DNA of 64,000 nucleotides from Nitrobacter vulgaris (GTDB lineage: Bacteria; Pseudomonadota; Alphaproteobacteria; Rhizobiales; Xanthobacteraceae): NCBI RefSeq assembly GCF_002028545.1, contig NZ_MWPQ01000025.1, positions 1 through 64,000 on the forward strand. The letters run 5' to 3'. Below, one piece after another: positions 36,112 through 46,975 of this stretch. Positions within the stretch are counted from its first letter, which is position 1; each line of letters opens with the position of its first letter. Position numbers and translations under genes: made by a program. The notes beneath the pieces are model-generated. The model had not been told where the DNA came from, made no database searches, and saw only the letters and a list, made by a program, of their open reading frames with translations.

Positions 36112-36463
36112 CGCAATGCCCCTGCGATCCAGCGGGAGGGTCAAAAGGGAGGCTGCACACGCCGGGAACGGGTTAGACAAAACGCGTGCCAATGCGTTGG
36201 TGCCGCAGCCTGAAACCGGCAAAATAGGCTACGTCCATCATCCCCGTCGCGGCCGGTTGTCACCCGGCGTGTGCCATTGAGAGAAATGGTACGACTCTTC
36301 CGCTGGCTTTTCCATCGCTATGATGCACGCCCCACGAAACGTTGATAGGTGGAACCCGCAACGCTGGAATCGATGACAACGCTCAACAGCCTTGTCGGGT
36401 GGGGTTCGAATACGCTCTCAAGCGCGCAGTTTGAAATCTGCGCGCCACCGGTGGCTCCGGCTT
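36112..36463. other. Intergenic region between convergent genes
   Basis: No tRNA or known structured RNA was recognised. The only clear structure is the hairpin at 36422-36445 near the end of the amidase gene. Confidence 0.45.
36422..36445. terminator. Perfect 8-bp hairpin between convergent genes
   Basis: GCGCGCAG pairs exactly with CTGCGCGC around an 8-base loop. It lies between the ends of two convergent genes and may act as a shared terminator, although no T run follows. Confidence 0.5.
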
Positions 36464-37252
36464 TTAGCTGATGTCCCGGGATGCCGCGACGGTTGGGACG
36501 GGCAGGCTTTCAAGCAGCGCTCGCAGCGTGGTCAACGTCGATTGATCGGCGACGCCGTCGACCTTTTCAGGCCGGAAGTGGCGCTGAAAAGCTGTGACCA
36601 CTTCCATGGTCGGGTTATCGAATTTGCCGCTCGCCTTGATGCCGTAACCGTACCGCGCCAGCGATTGCTGTAGCGCGCGGACGTTCTCACCTTCGCTGCC
36701 GGTCTTCAGTACGTCGCCGGCCACGATTGGCGCCGGCCGGACCCAATGTCCGACGCCCGAATCGGCCAGCGAATGCCATGGAAATTTTTCGCCAGGATCC
36801 TTCTTGCGCGCGGGTGCGACGTCCGAATGGCCGACAATGCGATGAGCCAGGATATCCCTTCGATGAATGATGCCGCGACATAGCGCAATGACAGCGGCGA
36901 TTTGTCGTAGCGGGAAAGCCGGATAGCCCCAGTCGTGGCCGCGGTTGACGATCTCGATACCGATCGAGCAGGAGTTGATGTCCTCTTCGCCCGCCCATGA
37001 GGAGACACCGGCGTGCCAGGCCCGCTTCGCTTCCTGAACGCATTGCACAACGCGACCGTCCTCGAGCACGACGTAGTGTGCGGACACCTCGGTTCCAGAC
37101 GTGCATAGCCGCGCCAGCGCGCCTTCAACGTCGGGCATCCCGGTATAGTGCAGCACGATCATATCCGGCGGCCGCCCTTTGGCGCGGTCGCCAAAGTTTA
37201 AGGATGGCACCGTGTCGGAGACGAGGGATGAGTCAGGGACGAAGGTCGGCAT
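36464..37252 (-). CDS. N-acetylmuramoyl-L-alanine amidase, AmiD-like (Amidase_2 + PG-binding)
   Basis: The protein (262 residues from the Met at 37252) has an Amidase_2 domain with the zinc and catalytic histidines in VLHYTGM near residue 33 and RIVGHSDVAPARKKDPG near residue 140. It also has a C-terminal peptidoglycan-binding domain (residues 190-250, LQQSLARYGYGIKASG and DGVADQSTLTTL). Such enzymes cut the amide bond between MurNAc and the stem peptide in peptidoglycan recycling or remodelling. No signal peptide is obvious from this start, so a cytosolic recycling or poorly defined export role is open. The gene is adjacent to the dcw cluster. Confidence 0.85.
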   Translation of the reverse strand: MPTFVPDSSLVSDTVPSLNFGDRAKGRPPDMIVLHYTGMPDVEGALARLCTSGTEVSAHYVVLEDGRVVQCVQEAKRAWHAGVSSWAGEEDINSCSIGIEIVNRGHDWGYPAFPLRQIAAVIALCRGIIHRRDILAHRIVGHSDVAPARKKDPGEKFPWHSLADSGVGHWVRPAPIVAGDVLKTGSEGENVRALQQSLARYGYGIKASGKFDNPTMEVVTAFQRHFRPEKVDGVADQSTLTTLRALLESLPVPTVAASRDIS

Positions 37253-37842
37253 TCCAACGATGGCCTTGGGGATCGGAAGAGGGCGTCGGCGTTTTAAGTC
37301 AAGACTGACGGACGCAAACATGCAACGATCCAAAACAGGCATTAGAAATCGCGGAAAACGGGAGCGCGTGCCCGACTTGTCAGCGAATCACTAGGATCAT
37401 TATCCGGAGGCGTCATGCGGCATGCAATCGAATGCGTGACTCCTTTTCGCTTTTTCCTGTTAACGGCTTTGGCTTTTCCGTTAGCTGTGTGGGTGCTGCA
37501 CCACCCAGGGCCACCACAGGGAAGGGATAGCTCGATTGCTGTGTAGGCTATCAACGCTTTCTTAACGCTAAACGCCGTTACTAAGTGGTGAAGAGCCGAA
37601 CCGGCATCGGGACGGCCGAGGTCCCATTTGCGTTCGAAATCCCCATGGCAACCCTTCAAATTCCATGCGGAAGCCCGGGTTTGTCAGCTCATCTCCTTGT
37701 GGAGAAGCGATTGGGGGCCGGTCCGAGCGGTTTTACGGTGGTGAGCTGGCTCCAGGACCGGAAAAGGCGGAATTCCGGACGGTCGGAGTCGGATGGGCAC
37801 ACACGCGGCGAGAACGAGACATTTGCGGATGGAGGCCCGATC
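37253..37842. other. Intergenic region upstream of rsmH; no mraZ seen
   Basis: In many bacteria mraZ sits at this place as the first gene of the cluster. No open frame here resembles mraZ, and no other gene is supported. The region presumably holds the main dcw promoter on the plus strand and the amidase promoter on the minus strand. Confidence 0.55.
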
Positions 37843-38841
37843 ATGACGGCGCCGCCCATCCGTCATGTGCCTGTGCTCGGCCGCGAGGCTGTTGCCATGC
37901 TGGCGCCGCGCGCCGGCGGCATCTACATTGATGCAACGTTCGGCGCCGGAGGCTATTCACGCGCCATTCTAGCAACTGCGGATACCCGCGTGATCGGAAT
38001 CGATCGCGATCGTACCGCCATTGCTGGCGGCTTCGGTCTGGTGGAGGAGTCCGGCGGCAGGCTGACGCTGGTCGAGGACCGCTTCTCCAATCTCGCCGCG
38101 GTCTGCGCGGCGCAGGGCACAGCCGCTGTCGATGGCATCGTCATGGACGTCGGCGTATCCTCGATGCAGCTCGACGAGGCCAATCGAGGCTTCTCCTTTC
38201 GTCTCGACGGTCCGCTCGACATGCGCATGAGTGGGCAAGGGACAACTGCCGCCGACGTGGTGGCGCGCGCGTCCGAGACCGATCTCGCCAATATCATCTA
38301 CATCTTCGGCGAGGAACGTCGCTCGCGCGCCGTCGCCCGCGCCATCGTCACGGCCCGGCGGCTCGCGCCAATCGCGACCACACGGGCGCTGGCCGATATC
38401 GTGTCGAAGGTGGTTCGCGCAAAGCCTCATGAGATTCATCCCGCGACGCGGACGTTCCAGGCTCTGCGGATTTTCGTCAACGAGGAGCTCGACGAACTGA
38501 TCGCGGCGCTAGCCGCGGCAGAACGCGTACTAAAGCCGGGTGGCCGGCTTGCTGTGGTGTCCTTTCATTCCCTTGAGGACCGTATCGTCAAGAACTTCCT
38601 GGTCAGGCGCGGCAAGACGGGTGGCGGTTCGCGCCATCGGCCGGAAATCGAACGGGCGTCACTCAGCTTTGCCATTCTAACGAAACGTCCGCTGACGCCG
38701 GGTGAAGAAGAAATGCACGCCAATCCGCGCGCTCGCTCGGCCAGGCTGCGCGCTGCCGAACGCACCGATGCGGCGGCAATCGATGACGGCGCCGAGCGTC
38801 CGGCCTGGCCATCGCTTGCAAACGTGATGCGGGGAGGCTGA
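37843..38841 (+). CDS. rsmH: 16S rRNA (cytosine1402-N4)-methyltransferase RsmH
   Basis: RsmH (MraW) methylates 16S rRNA at C1402 and opens the dcw cluster. The 332-residue protein starts [16 protein letters not shown] and has the SAM-binding core ([14 protein letters not shown] near residue 32), the [16 protein letters not shown] segment and the [12 protein letters not shown] motif. I chose the ATG at 37843 because homologous sequence begins there; a longer frame starting at 37585 has no family support. The next gene starts 3 bp after its stop. Confidence 0.95.
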   Translation: MTAPPIRHVPVLGREAVAMLAPRAGGIYIDATFGAGGYSRAILATADTRVIGIDRDRTAIAGGFGLVEESGGRLTLVEDRFSNLAAVCAAQGTAAVDGIVMDVGVSSMQLDEANRGFSFRLDGPLDMRMSGQGTTAADVVARASETDLANIIYIFGEERRSRAVARAIVTARRLAPIATTRALADIVSKVVRAKPHEIHPATRTFQALRIFVNEELDELIAALAAAERVLKPGGRLAVVSFHSLEDRIVKNFLVRRGKTGGGSRHRPEIERASLSFAILTKRPLTPGEEEMHANPRARSARLRAAERTDAAAIDDGAERPAWPSLANVMRGG

Positions 38842-38844
38842 TAG

Positions 38845-39225
38845 GTGCGGATCATCCATTTCCTCGTCGTCTGCGCGCTTATCTATGCGGCATCGTATGT
38901 CTATCGCATCAAGATGGATTCGACCGCCCGTACTGAGCGTGTGTCGCGGCTTCAGGCTCAGGTGCGCGAGCAGCGCGAGGCCATCGCGGTCCTGCGCGCG
39001 GAATGGGCAAAGCTCGATGCGCCACGGCGTCTGCAAATTTTGGCCGAACGACATCTGAAATTGAAGCCGATTGAAACCAGACAGTTCGATTCTCTGAAGA
39101 ACCTGCCGGAGCGACCGCCGAGCCTGGTGCCGCCCGGCACTTCCGATCCGATCGGTGCCATGATCGAGATCATCGATCCCGACGCCGTCACCGGTTCTCT
39201 GCCGTTGCAGGAGGCCCCGCAGTGA
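38845..39225 (+). CDS. ftsL: Cell division protein FtsL
   Basis: This 126-residue bitopic membrane protein starts at a GTG. One membrane helix (about residues 3-18) is followed by a coiled-coil leucine-zipper-like periplasmic part (SRLQAQVREQREAIAVLRAEW). Alphaproteobacterial FtsL proteins are recognised by this layout and position between rsmH and ftsI. It would join FtsB and FtsQ in activating FtsWI. Its stop overlaps the ftsI GTG by 4 bp, showing translational coupling. The sequence itself is poorly conserved, so naming rests on position and topology. Confidence 0.85.
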   Translation: MRIIHFLVVCALIYAASYVYRIKMDSTARTERVSRLQAQVREQREAIAVLRAEWAKLDAPRRLQILAERHLKLKPIETRQFDSLKNLPERPPSLVPPGTSDPIGAMIEIIDPDAVTGSLPLQEAPQ

Positions 39226-40961
39226 GTGGTCAAAACAGGCTTCCGTCGGCGTCTTGGAGTCAGCGCGTGATCCGTAACCTGCTCTATGGGCAGAACGTCG
39301 ATCGCGCCGCCAAGGCGCGGGTGCGCGTCGGCTTCGTCATCATCTTATTCGGGCTGATCTATGCGGTAATCGCAACGCGTCTCGTCATGTTTGCAACATT
39401 TCCGGACGACCGGGGAGGGCATCGTGCCGCCTCGCAGGACGCGATCGCCACAGCGCGACCCGATATCATCGATCGTAACGGCCAGGCTCTTGCCACCGAC
39501 ATCAAGGCGCCGAGCTTGTTTGGCGAACCGCGACGCATCATCGACAGGGACGAGGCGGTCGAGTTACTGACGGCGACGCTGCCAGATCTGGAGACCGCCG
39601 AGGTTCGACAGCGTCTTGGCACCCGTAAGGGTTTTGTCTGGTTGAAACGCGAAATCACCCCTGCCCAGCAAAAGGACATTCATGGTCTCGGAATTCCTGG
39701 GATTGGCTTCCTGCGCGAGAATAAACGCGTCTATCCAAGCGGGCGGGAGGTTGCGCACCTGATCGGGCTCGTCAACATCGATAACCAGGGCATTGCCGGG
39801 ATGGAGAAGTGGCTCGACAGCAACGGGCTCGCGGACCTGCACCGCGCCGGCTTCGCCACCGACCGCCTGCAGCAGCCGGTGGAATTGTCGATCGACCTGC
39901 GTGTCGAGCACGCGTTGCGCGACGAGCTTATGAATGCCAAGGAGCACTATCAAGCCAAGGCCGCCTCGGGTATTGTCTCCAACGTGCGAACCGGTGAGAT
40001 CGTCGCGATGGTCTCCTTGCCGGACTTCGATCCCAACAATCCGAAAGAGGCGCATGATCCCGATCGTATCAACCGTCTGACAACGGGCGTGTACGAAATG
40101 GGATCGACCTTCAAGGCGTTCACGCTGGCGATGGCGCTCGATTCCGGCAAGTACGATCTGAATTCGATGTGGGACGCGCGTGCGCCGTTGCATTTCGGCC
40201 GCTTCGCGATTCATGATGACCATCGGCTCGGCCGCTTCATCAATATGAAGGAAGTGTTCACCTACTCATCCAACATCGGCGCGGCGCGGATCGCACTGGC
40301 GCAAGGCGTCGAGGCGCACAAGGCGTTCCTGCGCAAGATGGGCCAGATGGATCGCCTGCGTACCGAGTTGCCGGAAAGCGCGTCACCGATTCTGCCGCGC
40401 AAGTGGGGCGAGTTGAACACCGTCACCATTGCTTTCGGGCACGGCATGGCGGTGGCTCCGTTGCAGGCGGTGATGGGGATCGATGCGCTGGTCAATGGCG
40501 GCTGGTTGATTCCGCCGACATTCCTCAAGCGCACCGAAGAGGAAGCAAGGGCGGTTGCCAAGCGCGTCATCAAGCAGGAAACTAGCGACAAGATGCGCTT
40601 CTTGCTGCGCCTGAACGCCGAGATCGGAACCGCAAGGAAGGCCGACGTCAAGGGCTACTATGTCGGCGGCAAGACCGGCACCGCCGAGAAGGTGATCAAC
40701 GGTCGCTACGCCAAGAAGCGCGTGCTCAATGCCTTCACCGCGATCCTGCCCGCGGACAATCCTCAATACCAGCTTCTTGTGATGCTGGACGAGCCGCAGC
40801 CGCTCAAAGAAACCCATGGCTTCATCACCTCGGGATGGAACGCAGTTCCGACCGGGGGCAAGGTCATCGCGCGCATCGCTCCGATCCTGGGCGTGCAACC
40901 GCGGTTCGATTTGCCGCCGTCCGAGCGCCTCATTCTTGCGGCATCCCGTGCGACGCAATAG
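39222..40961 (+). CDS. ftsI: Peptidoglycan transpeptidase FtsI (PBP3)
   Basis: FtsI crosslinks septal peptidoglycan with FtsW. The 579-residue protein has one N-terminal membrane helix (about residues 36-58), a pedestal domain, and a transpeptidase domain. The catalytic serine lies in GSTFKAF (near 292), the SSN motif in YSSNIGAA, and KTGTA in GGKTGTAEK (near 485). The start is a GTG overlapping ftsL. The order rsmH-ftsL-ftsI-murE is the classic dcw arrangement. All three penicillin-binding motifs are intact. Confidence 0.96.
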   Translation: MSGQNRLPSASWSQRVIRNLLYGQNVDRAAKARVRVGFVIILFGLIYAVIATRLVMFATFPDDRGGHRAASQDAIATARPDIIDRNGQALATDIKAPSLFGEPRRIIDRDEAVELLTATLPDLETAEVRQRLGTRKGFVWLKREITPAQQKDIHGLGIPGIGFLRENKRVYPSGREVAHLIGLVNIDNQGIAGMEKWLDSNGLADLHRAGFATDRLQQPVELSIDLRVEHALRDELMNAKEHYQAKAASGIVSNVRTGEIVAMVSLPDFDPNNPKEAHDPDRINRLTTGVYEMGSTFKAFTLAMALDSGKYDLNSMWDARAPLHFGRFAIHDDHRLGRFINMKEVFTYSSNIGAARIALAQGVEAHKAFLRKMGQMDRLRTELPESASPILPRKWGELNTVTIAFGHGMAVAPLQAVMGIDALVNGGWLIPPTFLKRTEEEARAVAKRVIKQETSDKMRFLLRLNAEIGTARKADVKGYYVGGKTGTAEKVINGRYAKKRVLNAFTAILPADNPQYQLLVMLDEPQPLKETHGFITSGWNAVPTGGKVIARIAPILGVQPRFDLPPSERLILAASRATQ

Positions 40962-41149
40962 GACGACCGGGCCTTTCCGGCGTCCCGAATTGGAGGTTCG
41001 CCTCATTTTCAGCGCGCCACGCAGCAAACTTCGGACTTAAAAAGCACACCGGCAACTTGATATTCGCCGGTGGTACTTTGATGATTCTGACGTTTGCCGG
41101 AAACTCGCTGAAATGGGATGTTAGAGTTGAACCACCGGGCTGGGAGAAC

Positions 41150-42607
41150 ATGAAACTTCGTGAGCTTTTCGGTGACGACGCCACCATGGACGCGCCGACT
41201 GGCGAGCTTGCCGTCACGGGTCTCGCGGTGGATAGCCGCGCGGTGAAGCCCGGAGACCTTTTCTTCGCGCTTGCCGGTACGAAGACAGATGGCGCGCGGT
41301 TCATCGATGTCGCGATCGCGTCGGGCGCCGTTGCGGTGGTCGGTGACCACGCGCCCGCGTCCGGGCGCGTTCCGTTCATCGTAACGCCGAATCCGCGGCG
41401 CGCGCTGGCGCTGGCCGCCGCTAAATTTTACAAGCAGCAGCCCACGACCATTGCCGCCGTTACCGGGACCAGCGGCAAAACCTCGGTCGCGGCATTCACG
41501 CGGCAGATCTGGCAGCGGCTCGGCTATTCGTCGGCGAGCATCGGCACCATCGGCGTGGTCGCACCGTCGCGCACGGTCTACGGCTCTGTGACGACGCCCG
41601 ATCCGATCGAGTTGCATCGGGAGCTGGATCAGCTCGTGAGCGAAGGCGTGACGCATCTTGCGCTGGAAGCGTCCTCGCATGGTCTTGATCAATATCGACT
41701 CGATGGCGTGCGGGTGCGTGCTGCAGGTTTCACCAACCTGTCGCGTGATCACATGGATTATCATCCGACCGTCGCGCACTATCTCGATACGAAGCTGCGG
41801 CTGTTCCGCGAGCTGGTCGAGCCGGACGGGGTCGCGGTGATTTCCGCGGATCATGACTGTTCGGTTATCGTGATCGAAGCGGCAAGCGCGCGCAACGTGC
41901 CGGTGATGCGTGTCGGCCGTCGCGGCGACGGTGCGCGCATCGGCATTCGTCTGGTCGCGGCCACTATCGAGGGCTTTGCGCAACGGGTGACTCTCGAACA
42001 TGCCGGACGCGAACGTATCATACGTCTGCCTTTGGTCGGAGAGTTCCAGATCGAGAATGCGCTGGTGTCGGCCGGTCTCGTCATCGGAAGCGGTGGCGAC
42101 GTGGATGGAGTATTTGCGGCGCTCGAACATCTCGAAGGCGCCAGGGGACGGCTTGAACTAGTCGGTGAGCGCAATGGCGCTCCGGTCTTTGTTGATTACG
42201 CCCACAAACCGGATGCGCTGGCAAAGGCGTTGCAGGCGTTGCGGCCCTATGCCAAGCGCAAGCTCGTGGTGGTGTTCGGAGCGGGCGGTGATCGCGATGC
42301 AGGCAAGCGTCCGCTGATGGGCGCAATCGCCGCCGATAACGCGGATGTGGTTATCGTGACCGACGATAATCCGCGCAGCGAAAATCCCGCCGCGATCCGC
42401 GCCGCGATCCTCGCCACCGCCACGGGTGCCCGCGAGATCGGCGATAGAGCCGAAGCGATCCGTGCTGCGATTGCGGGGCTGCAGCCGGGCGACGCCTTGC
42501 TGATTGCCGGCAAGGGGCACGAGACCGGGCAGATCGTGGGTGATCGCGTGCTGCCGTTCAGCGACCACGAGGCGGCTATCGCGGCACTGACATCGAGGCA
42601 GATATGA
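41150..42607 (+). CDS. murE: UDP-MurNAc-tripeptide synthetase MurE
   Basis: MurE adds meso-diaminopimelate to UDP-MurNAc-L-Ala-D-Glu. The 485-residue enzyme starts MKLRELFGDD at 41150, just after GGGAG at good spacing, whereas an upstream frame from 40835 is unsupported. The ATP loop is GTSGKTS near residue 110. The Mur ligase glutamate region THLALEASSHG is present, and the C-terminal DNPRSENP motif marks specificity for DAP. Its stop overlaps the murF start by 4 bp (ATGA). The substrate choice fits a Gram-negative wall. Confidence 0.96.
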   Translation: MKLRELFGDDATMDAPTGELAVTGLAVDSRAVKPGDLFFALAGTKTDGARFIDVAIASGAVAVVGDHAPASGRVPFIVTPNPRRALALAAAKFYKQQPTTIAAVTGTSGKTSVAAFTRQIWQRLGYSSASIGTIGVVAPSRTVYGSVTTPDPIELHRELDQLVSEGVTHLALEASSHGLDQYRLDGVRVRAAGFTNLSRDHMDYHPTVAHYLDTKLRLFRELVEPDGVAVISADHDCSVIVIEAASARNVPVMRVGRRGDGARIGIRLVAATIEGFAQRVTLEHAGRERIIRLPLVGEFQIENALVSAGLVIGSGGDVDGVFAALEHLEGARGRLELVGERNGAPVFVDYAHKPDALAKALQALRPYAKRKLVVVFGAGGDRDAGKRPLMGAIAADNADVVIVTDDNPRSENPAAIRAAILATATGAREIGDRAEAIRAAIAGLQPGDALLIAGKGHETGQIVGDRVLPFSDHEAAIAALTSRQI

Positions 42608-44043
42608 GCGTGCGCGCATTGTGGACTTTGGACGCGATGGTTACGGCGATGCGGGCCGAGAGACGCGGGGCTTTGCCGGCGGTGATTACCGGAATCTCCA
42701 TCGACAGCCGAACTATCGCGCCGGGCGAGGCCTATTTCGCGATCAAGGGCGACGTGCACGACGGTCACGCTTTTGTCGATGCCGCCTTGAAGGCGGGTGC
42801 GGCGCTGGCGGTGGTTGAGGACGCGCAGCGCGATAAATTCGCCGCCGATGCGCCCCTGCTGATCGTCGAGGACGTGCTTGCCGCCTTGTGCAATCTGGCG
42901 CGGGCATCGCGCGCGCGACTTTCAGCGCAGGTGATCGCGGTGACGGGATCTGTCGGCAAGACTTCGACCAAGGAGGCGTTGCGGAGCGTCCTTGGCGCGC
43001 AGGGCAAGACACACGCCTCGGTGGCTTCGTTCAACAATCACTGGGGCGTACCGCTGACGCTGGCGCGCTGCCCGGCGGATGTGCGTTTCGCCATCTTCGA
43101 GATCGGGATGAATCACGCTGGCGAGATCGAGCCGCTGGTGAAGATGGTGCGGCCGCATGTTGCGGTCATCACCACGGTCGAGCCGGTGCATCTCGAGTTC
43201 TTCTCCGGCATAGAGGGGATCGCCGACGCCAAGGCGGAAATTTTCGAAGGCGTCGAGCCGCGCGGAGCCGTCGTGCTCAATCGGGACAACGCTCAGTTCG
43301 CGCGGCTGCAAAGACGTGCAAAGAAACTCGGCATCGCGAAGATCGTCTCGTTCGGCTCGGACGAGAAGGCCGACGCGCGCCTGCTCGACGTGGCGCTGCA
43401 TCCGGCGTGCTCCGCCGTGCACGCCAAAATTCTCGGCCATGAGCTGACCTATAAGCTCGGCATGCCCGGCCGTCACATGGCGATGAATTCGCTGGCGGTG
43501 CTGGCGGCGACGTCACTGGCGGGCGCCGATCTTGCGCTTGCGGGGCTTGCGCTGTCGCAAGCGCAGCCGGCCGCGGGGCGCGGCGTGCGCCATGCGCTGA
43601 CCGTGCTGGGCGGGGAGGCGACCCTGATTGACGAAAGCTATAACGCCAATCCTGCTTCGATGGCTGCGGCGCTGGGCGTACTTGGCGGGACCAGGGTCGG
43701 GACGCAGGGTCGCCGCATCGCCGTGCTGGGCGATATGCTGGAGCTCGGTCCCAAAAGTGCGGACCTGCATCGTGGCCTGACCGAGGCGATCAATGCCAAT
43801 GCGGTCGACATGATTTTTTGCTGCGGCCCTCTGATGCGCAATCTGTGGGACGCGCTTTCCTCCGGCAAGCGGGGCGGTTATGCAGAGGACTCGGCCGCGC
43901 TCGAATCGCAGGTGGTGGCGGCGATCCGCGCCGGCGACGTCATCATGGTCAAGGGCTCGCTCGGATCGCGAATGAAATTGATTATAACGGCGCTTGAAAA
44001 GCGGTTTCCCGACAACGCCGCGCACGACGGAGTCGCGGTTTAG
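42604..44043 (+). CDS. murF: UDP-MurNAc-tripeptide:D-Ala-D-Ala ligase MurF
   Basis: MurF attaches D-Ala-D-Ala to the tripeptide, completing the cytosolic precursor. The 479-residue protein has the ATP loop [12 protein letters not shown] near residue 116 and the Mur-ligase domain order (N-terminal UDP-binding, central, C-terminal). The C-terminal [13 protein letters not shown] and LGDMLELG motifs are diagnostic for MurF. It overlaps murE by 4 bp and mraY follows after 11 bp, so these genes are in one operon. The enzyme shows no damage. Confidence 0.96.
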   Translation: MSVRALWTLDAMVTAMRAERRGALPAVITGISIDSRTIAPGEAYFAIKGDVHDGHAFVDAALKAGAALAVVEDAQRDKFAADAPLLIVEDVLAALCNLARASRARLSAQVIAVTGSVGKTSTKEALRSVLGAQGKTHASVASFNNHWGVPLTLARCPADVRFAIFEIGMNHAGEIEPLVKMVRPHVAVITTVEPVHLEFFSGIEGIADAKAEIFEGVEPRGAVVLNRDNAQFARLQRRAKKLGIAKIVSFGSDEKADARLLDVALHPACSAVHAKILGHELTYKLGMPGRHMAMNSLAVLAATSLAGADLALAGLALSQAQPAAGRGVRHALTVLGGEATLIDESYNANPASMAAALGVLGGTRVGTQGRRIAVLGDMLELGPKSADLHRGLTEAINANAVDMIFCCGPLMRNLWDALSSGKRGGYAEDSAALESQVVAAIRAGDVIMVKGSLGSRMKLIITALEKRFPDNAAHDGVAV

Positions 44044-44054
44044 GGTTTCATAAA

Positions 44055-45161
44055 ATGTTTTACTGGCTGATCGATCTTTCTAACACGGTTCCGGGGCTCG
44101 GCATTTTCAAGCCGCTGCTGAACGTCTTCCGCTACATCACCTTCCGCACCGGCGGCGCGATGGTGACAGGCGCGTTGTTCGTGTTTCTGTTCGGCCCCTG
44201 GATCATCGACAATCTTCGCCTGCGTCAGGGCAAGGGACAGCCGATCCGCACCGACGGGCCGCAGTCGCACCTCGTCAGCAAGAAGGGCACGCCGACCATG
44301 GGCGGCCTGATGATCCTGTCGGGACTTGTCGTGTCGACCGTGCTGTGGGCCAATCCCCTCAATCCGTATGTCTGGATCGTGCTCGCGGTGACGCTCGGTT
44401 TCGGCTTCATCGGCTTCTATGACGACTACCTGAAGGTGACGAAGCAGACCCACGCCGGATTCTCCGGGCGCACCCGCCTGCTGCTCGAACTGTTGATCGC
44501 GCTGGCCGCGTGCTATGCGCTGACGCGGCTCGGCCGCGAGCCGTTCTCGACGGCGCTGGTGATCCCGTTCTTCAAGGACGTGGCGCTGGACCTCGGCTGG
44601 TTCTTTCTCGCCTTTGGTGCCTTCATCATCGTCGGAGCCGGCAACGCGGTGAATCTCACCGACGGCCTCGACGGTCTCGCCATCGTGCCGGTCATGATCG
44701 CGGCGGCGAGTTTCGCCATGATCGCCTATCTCGCCGGCAATGCGGTCTTCGCCGACTATCTTCAGATCAACTACATCGCGGGGGCGGGCGAATTGGCAGT
44801 GCTGTGCGGGGCGGTGCTCGGGGCCGGCCTCGGCTTCCTTTGGTTCAACGCCCCGCCGGCTTCAATCTTCATGGGTGATACCGGTTCGCTGGCGCTGGGC
44901 GGCATGCTCGGCTCGATCGCAGTGGCGGTGAAGCATGAGATCGTGCTGGCCGTGATTGGCGGCCTGTTCGTGCTGGAAGCGGTGTCGGTGATCGTTCAGG
45001 TCACGTCGTTCAAGCTCACCGGCAAGCGCATTTTCAAAATGGCGCCGATCCACCATCACTTCGAACAACTCGGCTGGACCGAGCCGCAGATCGTGATCCG
45101 GTTCTGGATCATCTCGGTGATGTTGGCGCTTGCCGGCCTTTCGACGCTGAAGCTGCGGTGA
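44055..45161 (+). CDS. mraY: Phospho-MurNAc-pentapeptide transferase MraY
   Basis: MraY transfers phospho-MurNAc-pentapeptide to undecaprenyl phosphate, making lipid I at the inner membrane. The 368-residue protein has about ten membrane helices. Active-site segments include PTMGGLMIL near residue 80, [12 protein letters not shown] near residue 120, [10 protein letters not shown] near residue 200 and [13 protein letters not shown] near residue 330. It starts 11 bp after murF. Downstream, a 200-bp gap before murD carries a pair of inverted 31-bp repeats with a decayed nuclease remnant. Confidence 0.97.
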   Translation: MFYWLIDLSNTVPGLGIFKPLLNVFRYITFRTGGAMVTGALFVFLFGPWIIDNLRLRQGKGQPIRTDGPQSHLVSKKGTPTMGGLMILSGLVVSTVLWANPLNPYVWIVLAVTLGFGFIGFYDDYLKVTKQTHAGFSGRTRLLLELLIALAACYALTRLGREPFSTALVIPFFKDVALDLGWFFLAFGAFIIVGAGNAVNLTDGLDGLAIVPVMIAAASFAMIAYLAGNAVFADYLQINYIAGAGELAVLCGAVLGAGLGFLWFNAPPASIFMGDTGSLALGGMLGSIAVAVKHEIVLAVIGGLFVLEAVSVIVQVTSFKLTGKRIFKMAPIHHHFEQLGWTEPQIVIRFWIISVMLALAGLSTLKLR

Positions 45162-45169
45162 CTCGTCGT

Positions 45170-45340
45170 CATGGCCGGGCTTGTCCCGGCCATCCACGTC
45201 TTAAGCGAATCGTTCCAGTTCGGATTGTTTATTATGATTTTTCGAATCTTCCAGGCGCGAGGCCGGTGCTTGATGCTTCGGTCCGTGCTGCTTGGTCCAA
45301 TCATCAAAGACGTGGATGGCCGGGACAAGCCCGGCCATGA
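45170..45340. mobile_element. Decayed cassette: inverted 31-bp repeats around a GIY-YIG remnant
   Basis: A 31-bp sequence containing GGCCGGGCTTGTCCCGGCC lies at 45170-45200 and its exact inverted copy at 45310-45340. The 109 bases between them read, on the minus strand, as the C-terminal end of the GIY-YIG protein encoded at 50923-51213 (IKHRPRAWKIRK and NPNWND against IKHWARAWKVRT and NPEWND). The front of the gene is gone. This looks like an internal deletion derivative. Confidence 0.8.
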
Positions 45341-45367
45341 CGGCCACAACCTCGCCGGTTTATCCAC

Positions 45368-46768
<1,401 letters not shown>

Positions 46769-46915
46769 CTCGTCCACCGCAAATATGGCCTCTTGCCGGG
46801 ACCTGATCCGGACATCCATCGAACTTCGTGAATTTGCAAAGAGGATGGGTTGCCCCTTTGCGCGAAGACGTGCTTTGCGCTTTTGGCGAGCGATGACGAA
46901 GATATAGCAACAGCC

Positions 46916-46930
46916 TTAACTCTCCGGTAA
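46916..46930 (+). promoter_or_regulatory. Possible CtrA box upstream of ftsW
   Basis: TTAA-N7-GTAA differs by one base from the CtrA consensus TTAA-N7-TTAA. It lies about 45 bp before the ftsW start, in the one sizeable gap of this part of the cluster. CtrA controls division genes in related bacteria; whether this site is used is not known. Confidence 0.35.
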
Positions 46931-46975
46931 CCACGATGAGGGACCAATGGGTTATCTCCGCCCGCAGGACCCGCC

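Noticed and set aside
36361-36480. A tRNA-Sec-like or tRNA-like hairpin with TTCGAA nearby and a possible TCA anticodon on the minus strand
   Set aside because: The loop has eight bases rather than seven, and no matching acceptor stem or T arm lies at tRNA distances on either strand.
36112-37842. RNase P RNA, tmRNA or 6S RNA in the gaps around the amidase
   Set aside because: I searched by eye for their characteristic conserved blocks (for example AGGAAAGTCCGGGC for RNase P) and found none.
40835-41149. Long upstream extension of murE
   Set aside because: The extension reads through the end of ftsI in another frame, while MurE homology starts at 41150 after a ribosome site.
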